Notes: generated from the letters alone by a model not told the origin. A stretch of DNA of 64,000 bases from Craterostigma plantagineum (GCA_027422505.1 JAPQWV010000005.1:10979501-11043500); one strand, 5' to 3'. Positions 22,434-33,912 are shown, numbered from the stretch's first letter. Numbers and translations are program-made.

Positions 22434-23004
22434 TCTCTAGATTAGGCATGTTGAACCGTAAGACATGATCGATTGTCCCTACATGAACCAGATATTGTGT
22501 AAATAGGTCATTTAATTTTTCTCTATATGTTTGCATATGAATGTTAAAAATCCAACTATCATATCTAGGGGGAGTCTAATAAAATTTTTTTTATGCATGG
22601 ATCAAGGGGGAGTCTTTGAAAGTTAAGCACTAATCTAGGGGGAGACATTGAACACTTCGCACAAATTGAGGGGGAGTTTTTATGATCTTTTATCAAATTT
22701 AAATTCGAAATTGCATTAAGGGTTAAACTTATAAGATAATAATTTATATAACATTAAAACAATTTTTTCTCGCCGAAACTCAAAATTGATCGAAACTTAA
22801 ACATACAATTAACTAAAATGTTTTCTCGGCGAAACTCAAATTCGATCAAAACTGAATTTTCAATTAATTCAAAACTTTTCTCGGCGATACTACGTATCAC
22901 CCGAAACTTCTTTAAATTGATTTGATAATCGCACGAAGCACGTTTCGATCGAAACTGCAATTTAATTCCTTTTATAGTTTTCTCGGCGAAACTGACTTTC
23001 GGCC
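22434..23004 (+). other. Copia #2 3' non-coding region with repeated purine tracts
   Basis: The region resumes the copia end after the solo LTR. Four AGGGGGAG-type purine tracts lie at about 22566, 22608, 22638 and 22672, resembling a multiplied polypurine tract. CTCGGCGAAACT and ATCGAAACT motifs follow (22768-22998). It is cut at 23005 by a different copia. Confidence 0.7.
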
Positions 23005-23659
23005 GTGGGTAGCCTGATGTACGCGATGCTTTGCACGTGACCGGACATAGGTACGCTGTGACCGTAGTGAGTATGTTTCAGGCTAACCCTGGTAAGGATC
23101 ATTGGACGGCAGTAAAGACAGTCCTGAAGTACCTTAGACGGACTAAGGACTAAATGGTAAACGGCCCTGGGGAATTAGAAGTAGATGGATATACAGATTC
23201 GGACTTCCAATCAGATGTGGATTACCAAAAGTCTACTTTGGGTTTTGTCTTTACACTCAATGATGGCGCAGTGTCTTGGAAAAGTTCCAAGCAAAGCACG
23301 ACTGCTGATTCCACCACTGAGGCAGAGTACATCACAGCTTCAGAAGCTGACAAGGAGGGTGTTTGGATATCCAAGTTCTTGGAGGAACTACAAGTGGTAC
23401 GTAGCATAGTGGATCGCACGCTGCCATTATGCGACAACAGTGGGGCAATCGCACAAGCTAGGGAACCACGTGCTTACAGTAAGTCCAAACATTTAGAGAG
23501 AAAATACCACGTGGGTTTGTTGAAAATGGCTCGATAGCCATGCAGAAAATTGCCTCTGCAAAGAATGCAGCGGACCCGTTAACGAAGCCACTACCACAGG
23601 CAGTGCTTGATCGACACCTCGATACAATGGGGTTAAAAGATCATAGCGCGTGGCATTAG
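23005..23659 (+). pseudogene. Angela/Tork-like copia RNase H fragment
   Basis: VGSLMYAML at 23005 begins a copia RT thumb/RNase H tail. VDGYTDSDFQSD, AVSWKSSKQSTTADSTTEAEYI and LCDNSGAIAQAREPR follow and are typical of the Angela/Tork group, distinct from copia #1-#5. There are stops near 23074 and 23152. A short deletion near 23508 shifts the last block (ADPLTKPLPQ) to another frame before TAG at 23657-23659. The upstream pol is missing. Confidence 0.88.
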
Positions 23660-23662
23660 TGC

Positions 23663-23673
23663 AAGTGGGAGAT
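23663..23673 (+). promoter_or_regulatory. Polypurine tract of Angela-like copia
   Basis: AAGTGGGAGAT lies immediately before the TGTTGAGG LTR start, the normal position of the plus-strand primer. Confidence 0.8.
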
Positions 23674-26600
23674 TGTTGAGGTATATGCCCAAGATGTCGT
23701 ACGAGGACTGGGAGTATGAGGGCAATTTAGTAATTGTGTAGTGTTTAGTGATGTAATTTAATTACTTCTATTAATGGAATGATTTTATTCATCATTAACT
23801 AATTATTGGATTAATAAATTAAAAGGCAAATTATTAATTAGTCTAAAGATTTCACCTTGCAGTCTGGGTGAAATCTGTGGGAAAATAGAGGGGCACCAGT
23901 AAGCTGAGATACTGCAATATTAAAATTAGTCCACAAGTCTAAGTCTCCAGTCGGGTGACTGGATTGACAAGTACGACTTGTTTGTCGATGGGTCCAATAC
24001 GGTTGTGCCAACCGTTCACTTGGGAAGTGGGAGCCCATGACAATGATACAAGATGAATCAGGGGATTATCTGTATTTGGACACTGACTCGTAATCGAACG
24101 ATCAAACGCTTGGATTGTCCTTGATCGGTCGATTGACTGTAGTAGTATGCGTGAGCCTTCGAAAGGGTTAACTTGGGGTTGGTCTTGAGGTCTTGATTTG
24201 TCACTAGTTTGCTAGGCCCGTCTTGCCGGTGGCATGGGTCAACGGCGAAATGCGGTCTTGACGTTTCGATGCAATTGCCGGTTGAACTGCAGAGCGGGAT
24301 TTACTGCCTCGATTAATTCGAGGTTAACGTCCTATGGCAAGTTTAATGTGCGGGAATTTATCCAAGTCTCTGGTCAGAGCATACAACTGACTCGCGATAG
24401 TCGTGGAGGGCTGGTTAGGTATTTTCACCGACATAAACGACATAGAGTCAAGTTTTGTAAGTTTGACTATGCGTGACTTTCATTCGACCGGGACAAACGT
24501 AAAAGGTTTATACGTATGACGAAAATCTACAGTCGGTTCGTGGATTATGATTAGATCAAATTCGTACTCAACTTGGGATCTGTTCGGTACCACGAGACTG
24601 GCTAGGTGAATACCGAACTCCTAGATACCTCCTAGGCCGGTTGAGACGAACCAAGAGAGTCGGGCTTAAAAAGGGCAACCGACACAACGTCATCATTAGA
24701 GAGAGAGACAAGGCTAGGTCCTATATTGAGACATTACGGTTTGGGGCTTGGCCAAAACCCTGATTGGCCGAAAGTACTAAGTTTGACTAGTGAGGGGTAA
24801 AATGGTCTTTTCACCTCAAGACATATTTTTGAAATAAAATATTTGATATTGAATATTTAGTATATGATTTAATTAGATTTAGATCTTTATTACTGTCTTA
24901 GAGAAATAATATTATTTAATTTTGGAATTAAATAATATATCGAATATATATAAGTTTCGAATTTTATTAGATAAAATTTCGAAAATTATTAAATATATTT
25001 ATATTGGATATTATAAATTTAAAATATACTAAATATGGTATTTTAATTAATTAAGATATTGGATATTTAAATTAATTAAATTAAAGTTTGAATTTTGAAT
25101 TCATTACTTGGTAAAACGAAGACTTGGTAAAAGGGGAGGTGTGAAGATTTTTCTCCCACCACCTCAACCTTTTTTTGGCCATTTCTAACTAGTATTAATA
25201 GGGATTTTCGAGATCGTAGAAAGAGGAGAAGCACAATTTTCAATAAAAGCTAAAGAGAGGAAAAAATAAGAGTTTTCTCCTCTCTCGCACTCTCTCTCTC
25301 TCGGGGCAGCAAGCAGCTCGTTCTTGGCCTAGCCGCACTTGCAGGAATAGATGCGACGTTAATTAGGTGCCGGCGTGACAATCTTGTGCAAAGAAGGCGT
25401 CCCGATCGTGTGGCGACCCTCGTAATCTAAGTAAGGTTAGTGGCGGATTTTCGCAACGTAAGTCGCGGAAGACCCGTCTAAAAAAAACTTTTTCCTAAAA
25501 GATAATATAATATAATAAAATATTATTTTACATAGTAGTATCTGTACAACGGGCGTAGCCCAAAACTGTCAAAATAACAAAAACCCTATTATCGTTCCAC
25601 AGGTCTTCATCCATGTACCGCCCTGCCCTCAAAAGTCCGTCGAGCACCGCCACCAGCCGCCTCATTCTTGACGCGCGTCGGCGTCAGACTCAGTACCTAC
25701 AACACCTAAACACTGAGCGATTTGCCCAGTAGGTGAATAGAAATGCATGTATGCACGTGAACGCTCATTCCCGGTCCCAACATCTCACATGTAATGTTCA
25801 CTCTTTCTTTTCCCACAATCCTGTCTCAAATCACACAACACAGGGCCCTAGGTCAGACTCGACACCTCGCGCGCCCATAATAATAACATACGGAAGCTTA
25901 CACTAGCAGCGTTTTGACGATCACGCAACTGCCCTGCTAGGCCGCTCTTCCGTAAGCGGTAGCCTACGCCGACAGCGTTTTGACGATCACGCAACTGCCC
26001 TGTCAGGTCGCTCCCTCCGCTAAAAATATAATCACGACGGTTTTGCACCTCGGGACGTTCACGCCCGAGTAGACAGATCGATCACGCCTGTCTGCCGTCA
26101 GGTGTCATACGAGTACCAACCTCGACTCCTCAACGAGTCAACAACAAAAATCACAAATATCTCATTCTACCCCGCTCGACAATATCTCAAATCAACCGTC
26201 TCAATACGGTGTAAATATCTCACCCCTGTGATATGATATGCATATGCCATGCATATAAACGTGATAACGTATAAAAGCATGATCCATATGAAACGTACGT
26301 AAAATATGTATAACACGTAAATCACGTAAATCAGTTAATCACATAGAAGCACATAAGATCAGATATGTGTTTACGCGTTGTAGATGAATAATTCACCTAC
26401 CTGTCCTCCCGCTATGGTCAAATAGGGAATTGGGTGGAGTTGCTAATTGTCGATCCTCTGAATAAAATAAATATTATTGTATATCTGTTAATTTAAATAA
26501 ACATCGAAATCTCAAACCCTAAAAGCACCGAAAACTCTAGAAATTCCGAAAACCGTAAAATAATGCAAACCCTAATTAACGACGAAAACTTGGTGTAGTT

Positions 26601-27397
26601 GACTAATACCAAAAAGTTTGTTGGAAAACCCTAAATACCATAAAACTTAATAATTGTTAAAAACATTTAAAGTAATAACCTTGGATTGTCGAAACTTAAC
26701 ATAACGAACAGTTCACATTGCCTAAAACTTTCGAGATTCCCATGCCCCTAGCATTTTAAATTATTTCAAATGTCTAAAACCTATACATGCCGAAATCTTC
26801 AACCCTTGAACAGTTCAATAAAGAAAACTTCAAATAATATATAATATCATATAACCATCACGAAAACCACTCAATATTCAATGACTACCACTAACACTTA
26901 TGTTAGCTCAAACCCCGATAACTTAATTATGGCCGAAAGCGTTTACTATACTTGTCGAAGCTTTGTAATCCATACCTAACCAAGATAGCATCGAAGATAT
27001 ATGTACTACACTAATCACTAATGAAAATATCGAAAACTGATTGTACTTAGCACAATAATTCAGACTTCGAGAAACATTATTTTATTGCAGCTCTTCAAGT
27101 ATTCCAACCCTAGCTTACATATTGAAAACTCACAGGACTTCCAACCCCTCAGAAATATTAAGCATATTCAAACACGAAAATATATAAACCCACGTTGGTT
27201 AATGTGACGCCCGGGGCCGAAGAGGGCGGGGAGAGATCGCCGGTGCCAGGGTGCACGGACAATGAGCGGCTCCTGGCAGGCTTCTAGGCGAAGGGGTACA
27301 TGAACGAACCGATCCAACACCAGAATGAGAGGGGATCCTGAGACTGACAATGTATGGGCGTGTCAGGCTAAGAATCGTATAAAAGAATTGATAGTAC

Positions 27398-27521
27398 TAC
27401 TCATATCACCAAGGTCGACCTACCTTTTCGGGAGTCCATCTATAGAAACTCCGAAGTTAAGCGTGCTTGACTTGGGGCAATCTAGGGATGGGTGACCCCC
27501 TGGGAAGTTTCTCAGGGTGCG
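27398..27521 (+). promoter_or_regulatory. 5S rRNA-like domain with Pol III internal promoter, left arm
   Basis: ACTCCGAAGTTAAGCGTGCTTG and GGATGGGTGACC.CCTGGGAAGT are the A-box and C-box blocks of plant 5S rRNA. The 5' third and the middle are altered, so this is a 5S-like promoter and not a functional 5S gene. Confidence 0.8.
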
Positions 27522-27690
27522 TGTGAGCGAGTGCACGAAGCACGCTAAAAGGTTAAATGGTGGTACAGTGGGGCCAGACTATCAGTTGGAGTGTGGTGGG
27601 CCCAACCCCACTAGTCCCGATAGGAAGCGATAGTCTGGCCCCACTGTACCACCATTTAACCTTTTAGCGTGCTTCGTGCACTCGCTCACA

Positions 27691-27816
27691 CGCACCCTGA
27701 GAAACTTCCCAGGGGGTCACCCATCCCTAGATTGCCCCAAGTCAAGCACGCTTAACTTCGGAGTTTTTATAGATGGACTCCCGAAAAGGTAGGTCGACCT
27801 TGGTGATATGAGTAGT
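27691..27816 (-). promoter_or_regulatory. 5S rRNA-like domain, right arm (reverse orientation)
   Basis: This is the reverse complement of the left-arm domain with one visible difference near 27766. The two promoters point toward each other across the 45-bp loop. Confidence 0.8.
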
Positions 27817-28067
27817 ACTATCAATTCTTTTATACGATTCTTAGCCTGACACGCCCATACATTGTCAGTCTCAGGATCCCCTCTCATTCTGGTGTTGGAT
27901 CGGTTCGTTCATGTACCCCTTCGCCTAGAAGCCTGCCAGGAGCCGCTCATTGTCCGTGCACCCTGGCACCGGCGATCTCTCCCCGCCCTCTTCGGCCCCG
28001 GGCGTCACATGCCCACCAGCTTCCGCCTGGTTCGTCCCCGAACCAGCACCGTACTGCGAGAGGTTAT

Positions 28068-28079
28068 GCTCTGATACCA
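28068..28079 (-). promoter_or_regulatory. Primer binding site of the TRIM, minus strand
   Basis: TGGTATCAGAGC on the minus strand lies two bases after an LTR-like TTACA end. It is followed by about 60 bp of internal sequence before the arm begins, which matches the tiny interior of a TRIM. Confidence 0.7.
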
Positions 28080-28667
28080 CCTGTAACGACCCGTCCCATA
28101 CCGGGTGTCACTGTTAATGCCGAAAAGTTTAAAATTCCTAAAGTCCCACATCCATGAAAACTTACTACACTTGAAATGATTCAAACCCTAATTAATAATA
28201 CACTACCACCTTTAATTGTTCACCCCTTTGTTCCAATATCGAAACTACTCTCCTTATTATCTACATACTCTTAATATTCCCATTAAGGCCTGGAACATTA
28301 ATTCTAATATTTAAGGTCAAGAAAATGTTATCTAAATCACTTTAAACAAATACAAAAATTGCAGAGATCATGGAACATCAATTGAATATCACTTTAGCCA
28401 AGTAATTCACATATAACACCGTAAACGATCGTGTGCTTTTGGCGTAAGAGAGGGACACTACGCCTCGGGGATTCGAAGGATTCGAAGCTAGCCATCGTCG
28501 AGAGATTTCAACAAGGTATCATTGCTGATCCCTTATCTCTTTATGTCAATACGTTCTCGTGTTTGTAGCCGAGCGATCTTGGATAGGCGGGAAACCCCGT
28601 AAAATTTTAAAATTCCGCCGTTCTAGGAACATGGGTCTGGGGACCCTCGGGGATTCCCAACACGTCA

Positions 28668-29885
28668 CGTTAATGCTTTCCATGCCAGTAGACTCTATAG
28701 GCCTTGGATTCTGTAGAATATCCAATGAATAACCCTTCCATCGCTTTAGGGTCGAATCTTCCTCGGTCCTCTCCGTCGTTTGCGATGAAGCATTTGCAGC
28801 CAAAGACTCGAAGGAATCCAATGTTGGGTATTCTATGGTTACTAAGCTCATATGGGGTTTTCCCAAATCTTTTCTGAATGATTGTCATATTCTGAGTGTA
28901 GCAGAATGTGTTGACTGCTTCAGCCCAAAGTGAATGGGAATGACTTGAGTGAATCAGCATTGTGCGAGCTGCTTCGACTAGGGTTCTGTTTCATCTCTCC
29001 ACTACTCCGTTTTGCTGGGGAGTTTTAGCCGCTGAGAATTGCTAAAAGATTCCTAATGATGAGTAGAATTCTTCGAGCAGTCTATTTTTGAACTCAGTCT
29101 CGTTGCCAGTACGAATAGAACGGATGTTGAAGCCTAGCAAATTTTGAGTCTTCTCCACAAAGGCAGCGAGTAGGTCAGGAGTCTCGTCCTTTGTCCTAAG
29201 GAACCTAGTCCAGGTGTAGCGTGAGAAGTCATCCACAATTACGAGAACATATTTGCGTCCATTAAGACTCTGTACCCTCATTGGTCCACATAGATCCATA
29301 TGGAGAAGTTCAAGGGGCCGAGAGGTCGAGGGGACATGTTTTGGCTTGTGTGACGCTTTCTTCATTTTCCCTATTTCACATGCCGAACATAGGTGCTCCT
29401 TGCGATATTTCAAGGTTGGTAGTCCAGTGACTAGATTGTCAGATCGCAGCTTGTTCAGAGTCTTGAAGTTGAGGTGGTAAGTTCTTTGATGCCAGAGGTC
29501 GCTCTGCTGAATCGAAGCTTTTGACATCAAGCAGTTGGCAGGCGAAGCTTTGACAGTCTTCAGGTTGATAGTGTAGAGGTTTGACTTCCTTGTGCCACTA
29601 AGAAGCTCTTTCCCACTCTCATTGATGATGCTACATCCTTCAGCATGGAAGAGAACCTTCATTTTTCTGTCGCAAAATTGTCCAATACTGAAGAGATTGT
29701 GGCTTAGACCATCCACGAAGGAAACGTCATTGATTGTTAAGATGTCATGGATAAGATCTACGTGTCCTAAGATCGGCGCGGATTTGTAACCGTACCTTTC
29801 CACCGAACTACTCGGTGTAGTTGCTCAACAGCTCTTTTCTTCCATTCATGTGTGTGGAGCAACCAAAATCAAGTATCCACACATG
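28668..29885 (-). pseudogene. Copia #3 protease and integrase, minus strand, broken
   Basis: On the minus strand, VWILDFGCS near 29875 is the protease region with Phe in place of the catalytic-motif Ser (DFG for DSG). Then come the His-His-Cys-Cys domain (DLWHQRTYHLNF, LCSACEIGK) and the integrase core MDLCGPM. The second core Asp is replaced (RTGNETEF). SLWAEAVNTFCYTQN and RVFGCKCFIA follow. Stops occur near 29800 and 29041. The fragment ends at 28668, where the Angela-like LTR abuts it at the SINVT position. RT is missing. It is the same broad family as copia #2. Confidence 0.88.
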
Positions 29886-29903
29886 ACGGATCTGCAAAAC
29901 AGA

Positions 29904-31965
29904 TTAAATGGCTTTAGGTACCCATATAAGGATAGGTCCTCCCTTGTTAGTTCTCGAATCTATGCATTTTAATTTCATAGATTTATGTTCTAAATCATCC
30001 TTCGTTATTTAGTTCCCTCAGTGGCTTGCTTAGGAACCCAAATCTTTCTAGTTCCTAGTGGATAGCAGTTATTGATGCTCGCGTAGAGTTCCTTCTTTCT
30101 AACCCATATTTTCCTAGTTCCTAAAACTTTAGCTTTAGCTTCAGTTTTAGGATGCTTTGACTGTATGTTTTTCTGTTCTTTTCTTTTGTCTAGTTTAGAA
30201 CTAGACTTTGGAGAAGATCATATAGGCTGTCTCTCTTTTGGTTCGTTCATTCTTTAGTTGAGTTCGCAAGCCTGACTTAGTAAAGAAGCGTGTATCGTTC
30301 TTTGATGGACTTGCATTTCTGAAGCTCTTGTAAAGGGCATCAGATCTGGTATCTTGAGACCACTATATTGAATGTCATACAGGGGTAAAGGCCTTTTTAC
30401 TACGGGTTCCCTACCGGGTACGAAACCTAATACCTCTCGAGGATTGTAGAACCTAGTGTCTTTAGGCTGGTTCAGGAAAATCGTTTGTTCTATTTGTCCT
30501 CTCTTAGTGAGGATGTCCTCTAAAATCTTAATCCTGGCATACAGATCTCCTTGTTCGCTATTCATTAAATTGTATTCACAAGTCTTAGTGAGTAGTTTGT
30601 CTTCGCTCTCTTGCAGACTAGTAGTTAATTCACTAACCCTAGATTTAAGTTCTCTATATCTTTGTCATGATCCTCTACTCTCATTTCAGAAGCTTCAAGA
30701 TTACAATTGAGAGACGTTATTTCCCTTAAACGTGCAAGATAACATTTATCATTGTTTTCTAAACGAGCCTCCAATTCCTTTATAGTACTTTCGTTATCTA
30801 TAGAGGTGTTTTGAGCTTGCTCGCAGATAGATAGAGTATTTGTCAAAGCACTTATCTTTAATTCTGATTCAGCTAAATTAGCCTAAGAATTAGTTAAGCT
30901 ATTTTCTAGTCTGACGACATTTTCACGTGTCATAGCTAGAATTGCCTGGGTTTTAGCTAGTTTCTTTTCTATCGACTTAATGCTTTTTCGTTCTTTATAT
31001 AGCTCTGGATGGTTTTCTTGATGTTCAATAAACGAATTAAGACTTATAGGTTCTACCTCCCTCCCTGTGGTCGGCTGATCGTCTTTAGCGTGGCTGATCT
31101 ATGCCTGTGGTTCCTCCTTGTCACATTCAGCTCCCTCTACTAGAGCCATCAGTGCCATATTCTCTGACTCGCTTTCTGAGGTATCGTCGAGCCAATAGTC
31201 TTGCTCGGCCATCAATGCTGCTCCAGTTTGCTTCTGCTCCAGGAGTTGTAGTTTCCTTGTTTAATACTCAATGTCCTTTTATTTGGGAGGAGGCGGTCTT
31301 TGGCAAAGTGTCCTGGCTTGCCGCAGTTGAAACACTTGTTTGGTTCAGAAGCATTCTTTGTCTCACACTGTTGTTTGTATTGTGAAGGTTGCTTGGAGCT
31401 AGATTAGATTCTTTGTATGTTGGCAGATGATGATGGTTTCTTGAAAAAGGTTTTGCCCATCATCTTCGTGAAGAAAGCCATTTATTTATCACTGAACTAG
31501 GGTCCGATTCAGATCCAGAGTCTTCACTTTCTGGTGGAGTAGGGGGCTTGATGGACTTGCCTTTTCCTGATTTAGAGCTTTTTCTGAGTGTGTTGTCCGT
31601 CATTAGGGCATGGGAGTCAGCTTGGACTTTGCTCTTTTGTTCTTCAGAGGACTCGTTGATGATATCGACATGTTGCTCGAGGCTTTCCTAGATGCTGTGT
31701 ATATTGATTTGATCGAGATCCTTGTTAAGTCTGAAGTTTGTAGCCAATTTCCTCCATTCTGGCAGTACTCAGGTGAGGAATTTGACGTTGAGTTCCATAG
31801 TTGTCTTCGTGATATTGATCTTCCTCAGTTCATTTACCTGGATCATTAATACGTCTCGTTTAGCTGTTCTCCAGATCTTGCTTTGAATGAGTTATATACT
31901 GCGAGGATGTTGGCTTTCCTGGTTCTTTCTCCCATGTCTATTCCAAGCATCAATTTTGTCACTTC
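29904..31965 (-). pseudogene. Copia #3 gag with coiled-coil extension, minus strand, broken
   Basis: Reading from 31965 downward shows gag helices (LMLGIDMGERTRKANILAVYN) and a degenerate zinc knuckle at about 31290-31340 (CFNCGKPGHFAKDR) whose last Cys is Arg. A coiled-coil extension follows (TIKELEARLENNDK near 30770; QTIFLNQPKD near 30470), then a stop at 29904-29906 just before a TTTTGCAG. Many stops and shifts interrupt it. The N-terminal gag is cut off at 31965 by an opposite-strand copia LTR. Confidence 0.8.
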
Positions 31966-32300
31966 TGTTAGGAATATTTTATAGTGTTCAATTTCATTGT
32001 ATTTATCTTAGTTGGTTTGTATTTAATTAACTTTGGGCTAGTTTATAATATTCTAGTTCTTAGTTACTAGGGGTATAATATACCAACTAATGTGGTATAT
32101 ATACCCCCAAACCCTAATTCGTTAGGGTGTGTGTTTTTGGTGTAGTATGTGTGAGTTGCGTGTGTGTTGAATAATATGAAAAGAATTTTGACAGCTTCAC
32201 CTTCATACACTATCACACCCCACGCACAAGCTTCAAATCCACATCATTAGCGTGGTAAATCATCCTAGGTCAGTGTTGTTGGAAAGAATAGGGACCAACA
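31966..32300 (+). repeat. Copia #5 5' LTR
   Basis: The 335-bp LTR starts TGTTAGGAATATTT, ends GGGACCAACA, and is followed by the primer site. A TATATATA box (32096-32103) lies in a TATACCA...TGGTATA inverted repeat (32079-32099). It inserted into gag of copia #3. Confidence 0.88.
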
Positions 32301-32302
32301 AG

Positions 32303-32314
32303 TGGTATCAAAGC
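32303..32314 (+). promoter_or_regulatory. Primer binding site of copia #5
   Basis: TGGTATCAAAGC, two bases after the LTR, differs from the usual initiator-Met site by one base (A for G). Confidence 0.8.
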
Positions 32315-33912
32315 AAAACACGTTCGGATTTGAATGATTTCTGAAATTTTTGGGTATTTTTTTGGGTTCGAATTTCTGCTATTTCTTGAGTTTTTGAGTT
32401 GATTTTACTGATTTTGCAAGCTCAAGAGGTAATTAGGTTGTTTTCGAGTGATTTGAAGTGATTATCCAACATTTTTCAGTTGATTTGGGTGAGTTTTGGG
32501 TAGAAATCGGATCTTTTGTCGTCAGTTTTCAGTCCAGAATCGGGTAGATGAACAAATCGCTCGATTGCTACAGTACCCTATTCTACTACAATACCAATTT
32601 ACTCAGTTTCGGGCGTTTTTATTCAGTTTCGGGCGAAACTGACTGGTCAAACCCGAAACTTGATTGGTCAAATCGAGATTTGACTGGTCAACACCCAAAA
32701 TTTGACTGGTTAATCCAATTTTGACTGGTCAAACCCAAAACTGTAGTGGTCAACCCGAAACTTGACTGGTCAACACCCGAAATTGGACTGATTTTAAAAA
32801 AAAAAATCGCCCGAAGCTGCAAGTTAAAACATTTAATCGGCCGATTCAATCATTAAAACAATCGCTACTCACTTTATTTGGTCAAACAACTTCTTTCGGT
32901 CAAAACTAGTCATCCACACAATCGACCGATTGAAAACAATTTTCGCAATTCACTGTAGCGTCCGATTACTATAGCAAATCCATTGTTGCAATTTCGTCCG
33001 ATTACTGTAGCAAACTTCAACCATTCGCCCGATTGTTAAAGTTTCACTGTAGCTATTTCACTGTAGCAATTCAATCTAATCGCCCGATTGCAAACGATTT
33101 TCACAAATTAACTGTAGCAAATTCGTCATATTCACTGTACAATTCGCGTGAATTCACTGTAGCACTTCGCAAGATTCACTGTAGAAAATACTCTGTAGCA
33201 ATTCGCTCGATTGCACTGTAGCTAGAATCTCCAAATCGCCCGATTTGAACTCTCGGCGAATTTCAGTCCTAAGCAAACAATCGCCCGATTCTGATCTCTT
33301 TGAACAGTAATTCGCCCGAATTAAGTTCCGCGAATCTTCACTCTGCAAATTTGCCCGATTTTAGCTACCTCAGTTCGCCCAATTTGAAAATTTAGAATTT
33401 TTCAGTCAAAATCATCATCATTCCAATCTTTAATCGGGCGATCCAATTCTAACAAACTCACCCTCCAAAAATCACACTTAATCGTTCTCGATCGCTAAAA
33501 AAAAAAAATCGACCCCCGCGGAACAAAAAGGTTAAAAAAAAAATTTAGGACACAGTCTCACTTAAGACTTTTTCGAAATATTTCAAAATAAATTTTCCGG
33601 GTCCAAAATTTTCGGTGTAGACGACGTTTTGTCAAATTTTTGAAAGCAAATCCATAAAACGTGTCAACGATCATTTATATCCAACAATCAACTTGGGACG
33701 TCATTTGCAAATTATAGAAAAAGTCTTGGTCATTTCACGAAGGTTTAGAAATTATCTCAAAATTTTTAGGTGCACACCAAAAATTTTCGACACTGATTTT
33801 CTTGATACTTCACGATACTTCTCAAGTAAACCAAACTTTTCGAAACAGAACTTCCAAAAGCCAATTTGTTTTTAAACAAAAAAAATTAATTAATAAAATC
33901 ATATTAATTTGA
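32315..33912 (+). other. Copia #5 leader with short repeats
   Basis: No ORF is called. TGACTGGTCAA(A/C)CCC units repeat at about 32640-32780. Units of the type TTCACTGTAGCAATTCGCCCGATT recur from about 32940 to 33240. The style matches the GAAAC/CGCCCGA arrays in the copia #2 leader. Poly(A)-rich patches lie at 33499 and 33533. Confidence 0.65.

Larger units (their letters stand above)
10818..23004 (+). mobile_element. Copia #2: near-full-length Ty1/copia element, 3' LTR missing
   Basis: Domain order is LTR, primer site, 2.2-kb leader, gag with zinc knuckle and coiled-coil extension, protease, integrase, RT, RNase H, and a 3' non-coding region with purine tracts. Integrase before RT makes it Ty1/copia. 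Gag and pol are broken by several frameshifts and stops. A solo LTR (19522-22428) interrupts the RNase H end. The element stops at 23004 where Angela-like copia sequence begins, so no 3' LTR or target duplication can be checked. The lineage is not certain; the long gag extension argues against the compact lineages. Confidence 0.9.
27203..28112. mobile_element. Cassandra-like TRIM in inverted-repeat form
   Basis: Two 381-bp arms (27203-27583 and 27629-28009) are reverse complements with only one mismatch noticed, separated by 45 bp. Each arm starts TGTGACGCCCGG and holds a 5S rRNA-like domain. Beyond the right arm, on the minus strand, lie a 12-nt initiator-Met primer site (28068-28079) and a short LTR-like remnant from AGTGACACCCGG to TCGTTACA (28112-28082). 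GTTAA flanks the whole block (27198-27202 and 28113-28117). Cassandra is the known plant TRIM with 5S sequence in its LTRs. The inverted arrangement is unusual. A 5S-derived SINE is less likely given the primer site. Confidence 0.72.
25409..28426 (+). mobile_element. Gypsy-type LTR inserted in Angela-like LTR, itself interrupted
   Basis: It begins TGTGGCGACCC and is flanked by GATCG on both sides (25404-25408 and 28427-28431). It contains the conserved tail-motif sequence near 25700-25735 (CTGAGCGATTTGCCCAGTAGGTGAATAG), related to the mirror-image LTR near 39895. Its right half (26470-27200) is rich in CGAAAAC. The right end is not a canonical CA, so it may be slightly trimmed. No coding region is present. 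A 5S-like inverted repeat sits at 27203-28112. Confidence 0.65.
23674..28662 (+). repeat. Angela-like copia 3' LTR, interrupted (23674-25408 and 28427-28662)
   Basis: The LTR starts TGTTGAGGTATATG after the purine tract and ends ATTCCCAACA, giving matching TGTTG/CAACA ends. A gypsy LTR with flanking CGATCG/GATCG copies (25403-25408 and 28426-28431) splits it. Without the insert the LTR is about 1.97 kb, in the range of the long LTRs of this group. The right end abuts copia #3 integrase sequence on the opposite strand, near CGTCAC. Confidence 0.75.

Noticed and set aside
27398..27521. Functional 5S rRNA gene
   Set aside because: Only the A-box and C-box blocks match. The 5' third and the middle differ too much, and the context is a TRIM LTR arm.
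27168..28074. Two identical 50-residue ORF segments at 27168-27350 (-) and 27862-28074 (+)
   Set aside because: They come from the two arms of the inverted repeat. No protein family is recognised and the region is LTR-like.
28082..28662. Separate minus-strand LTR from TGTTGGGAATCC to TCGTTACA
   Set aside because: The GATCG duplication and CAACA end fit better as the right part of the Angela-like LTR plus the gypsy LTR end, with the TTACA stub belonging to the TRIM.
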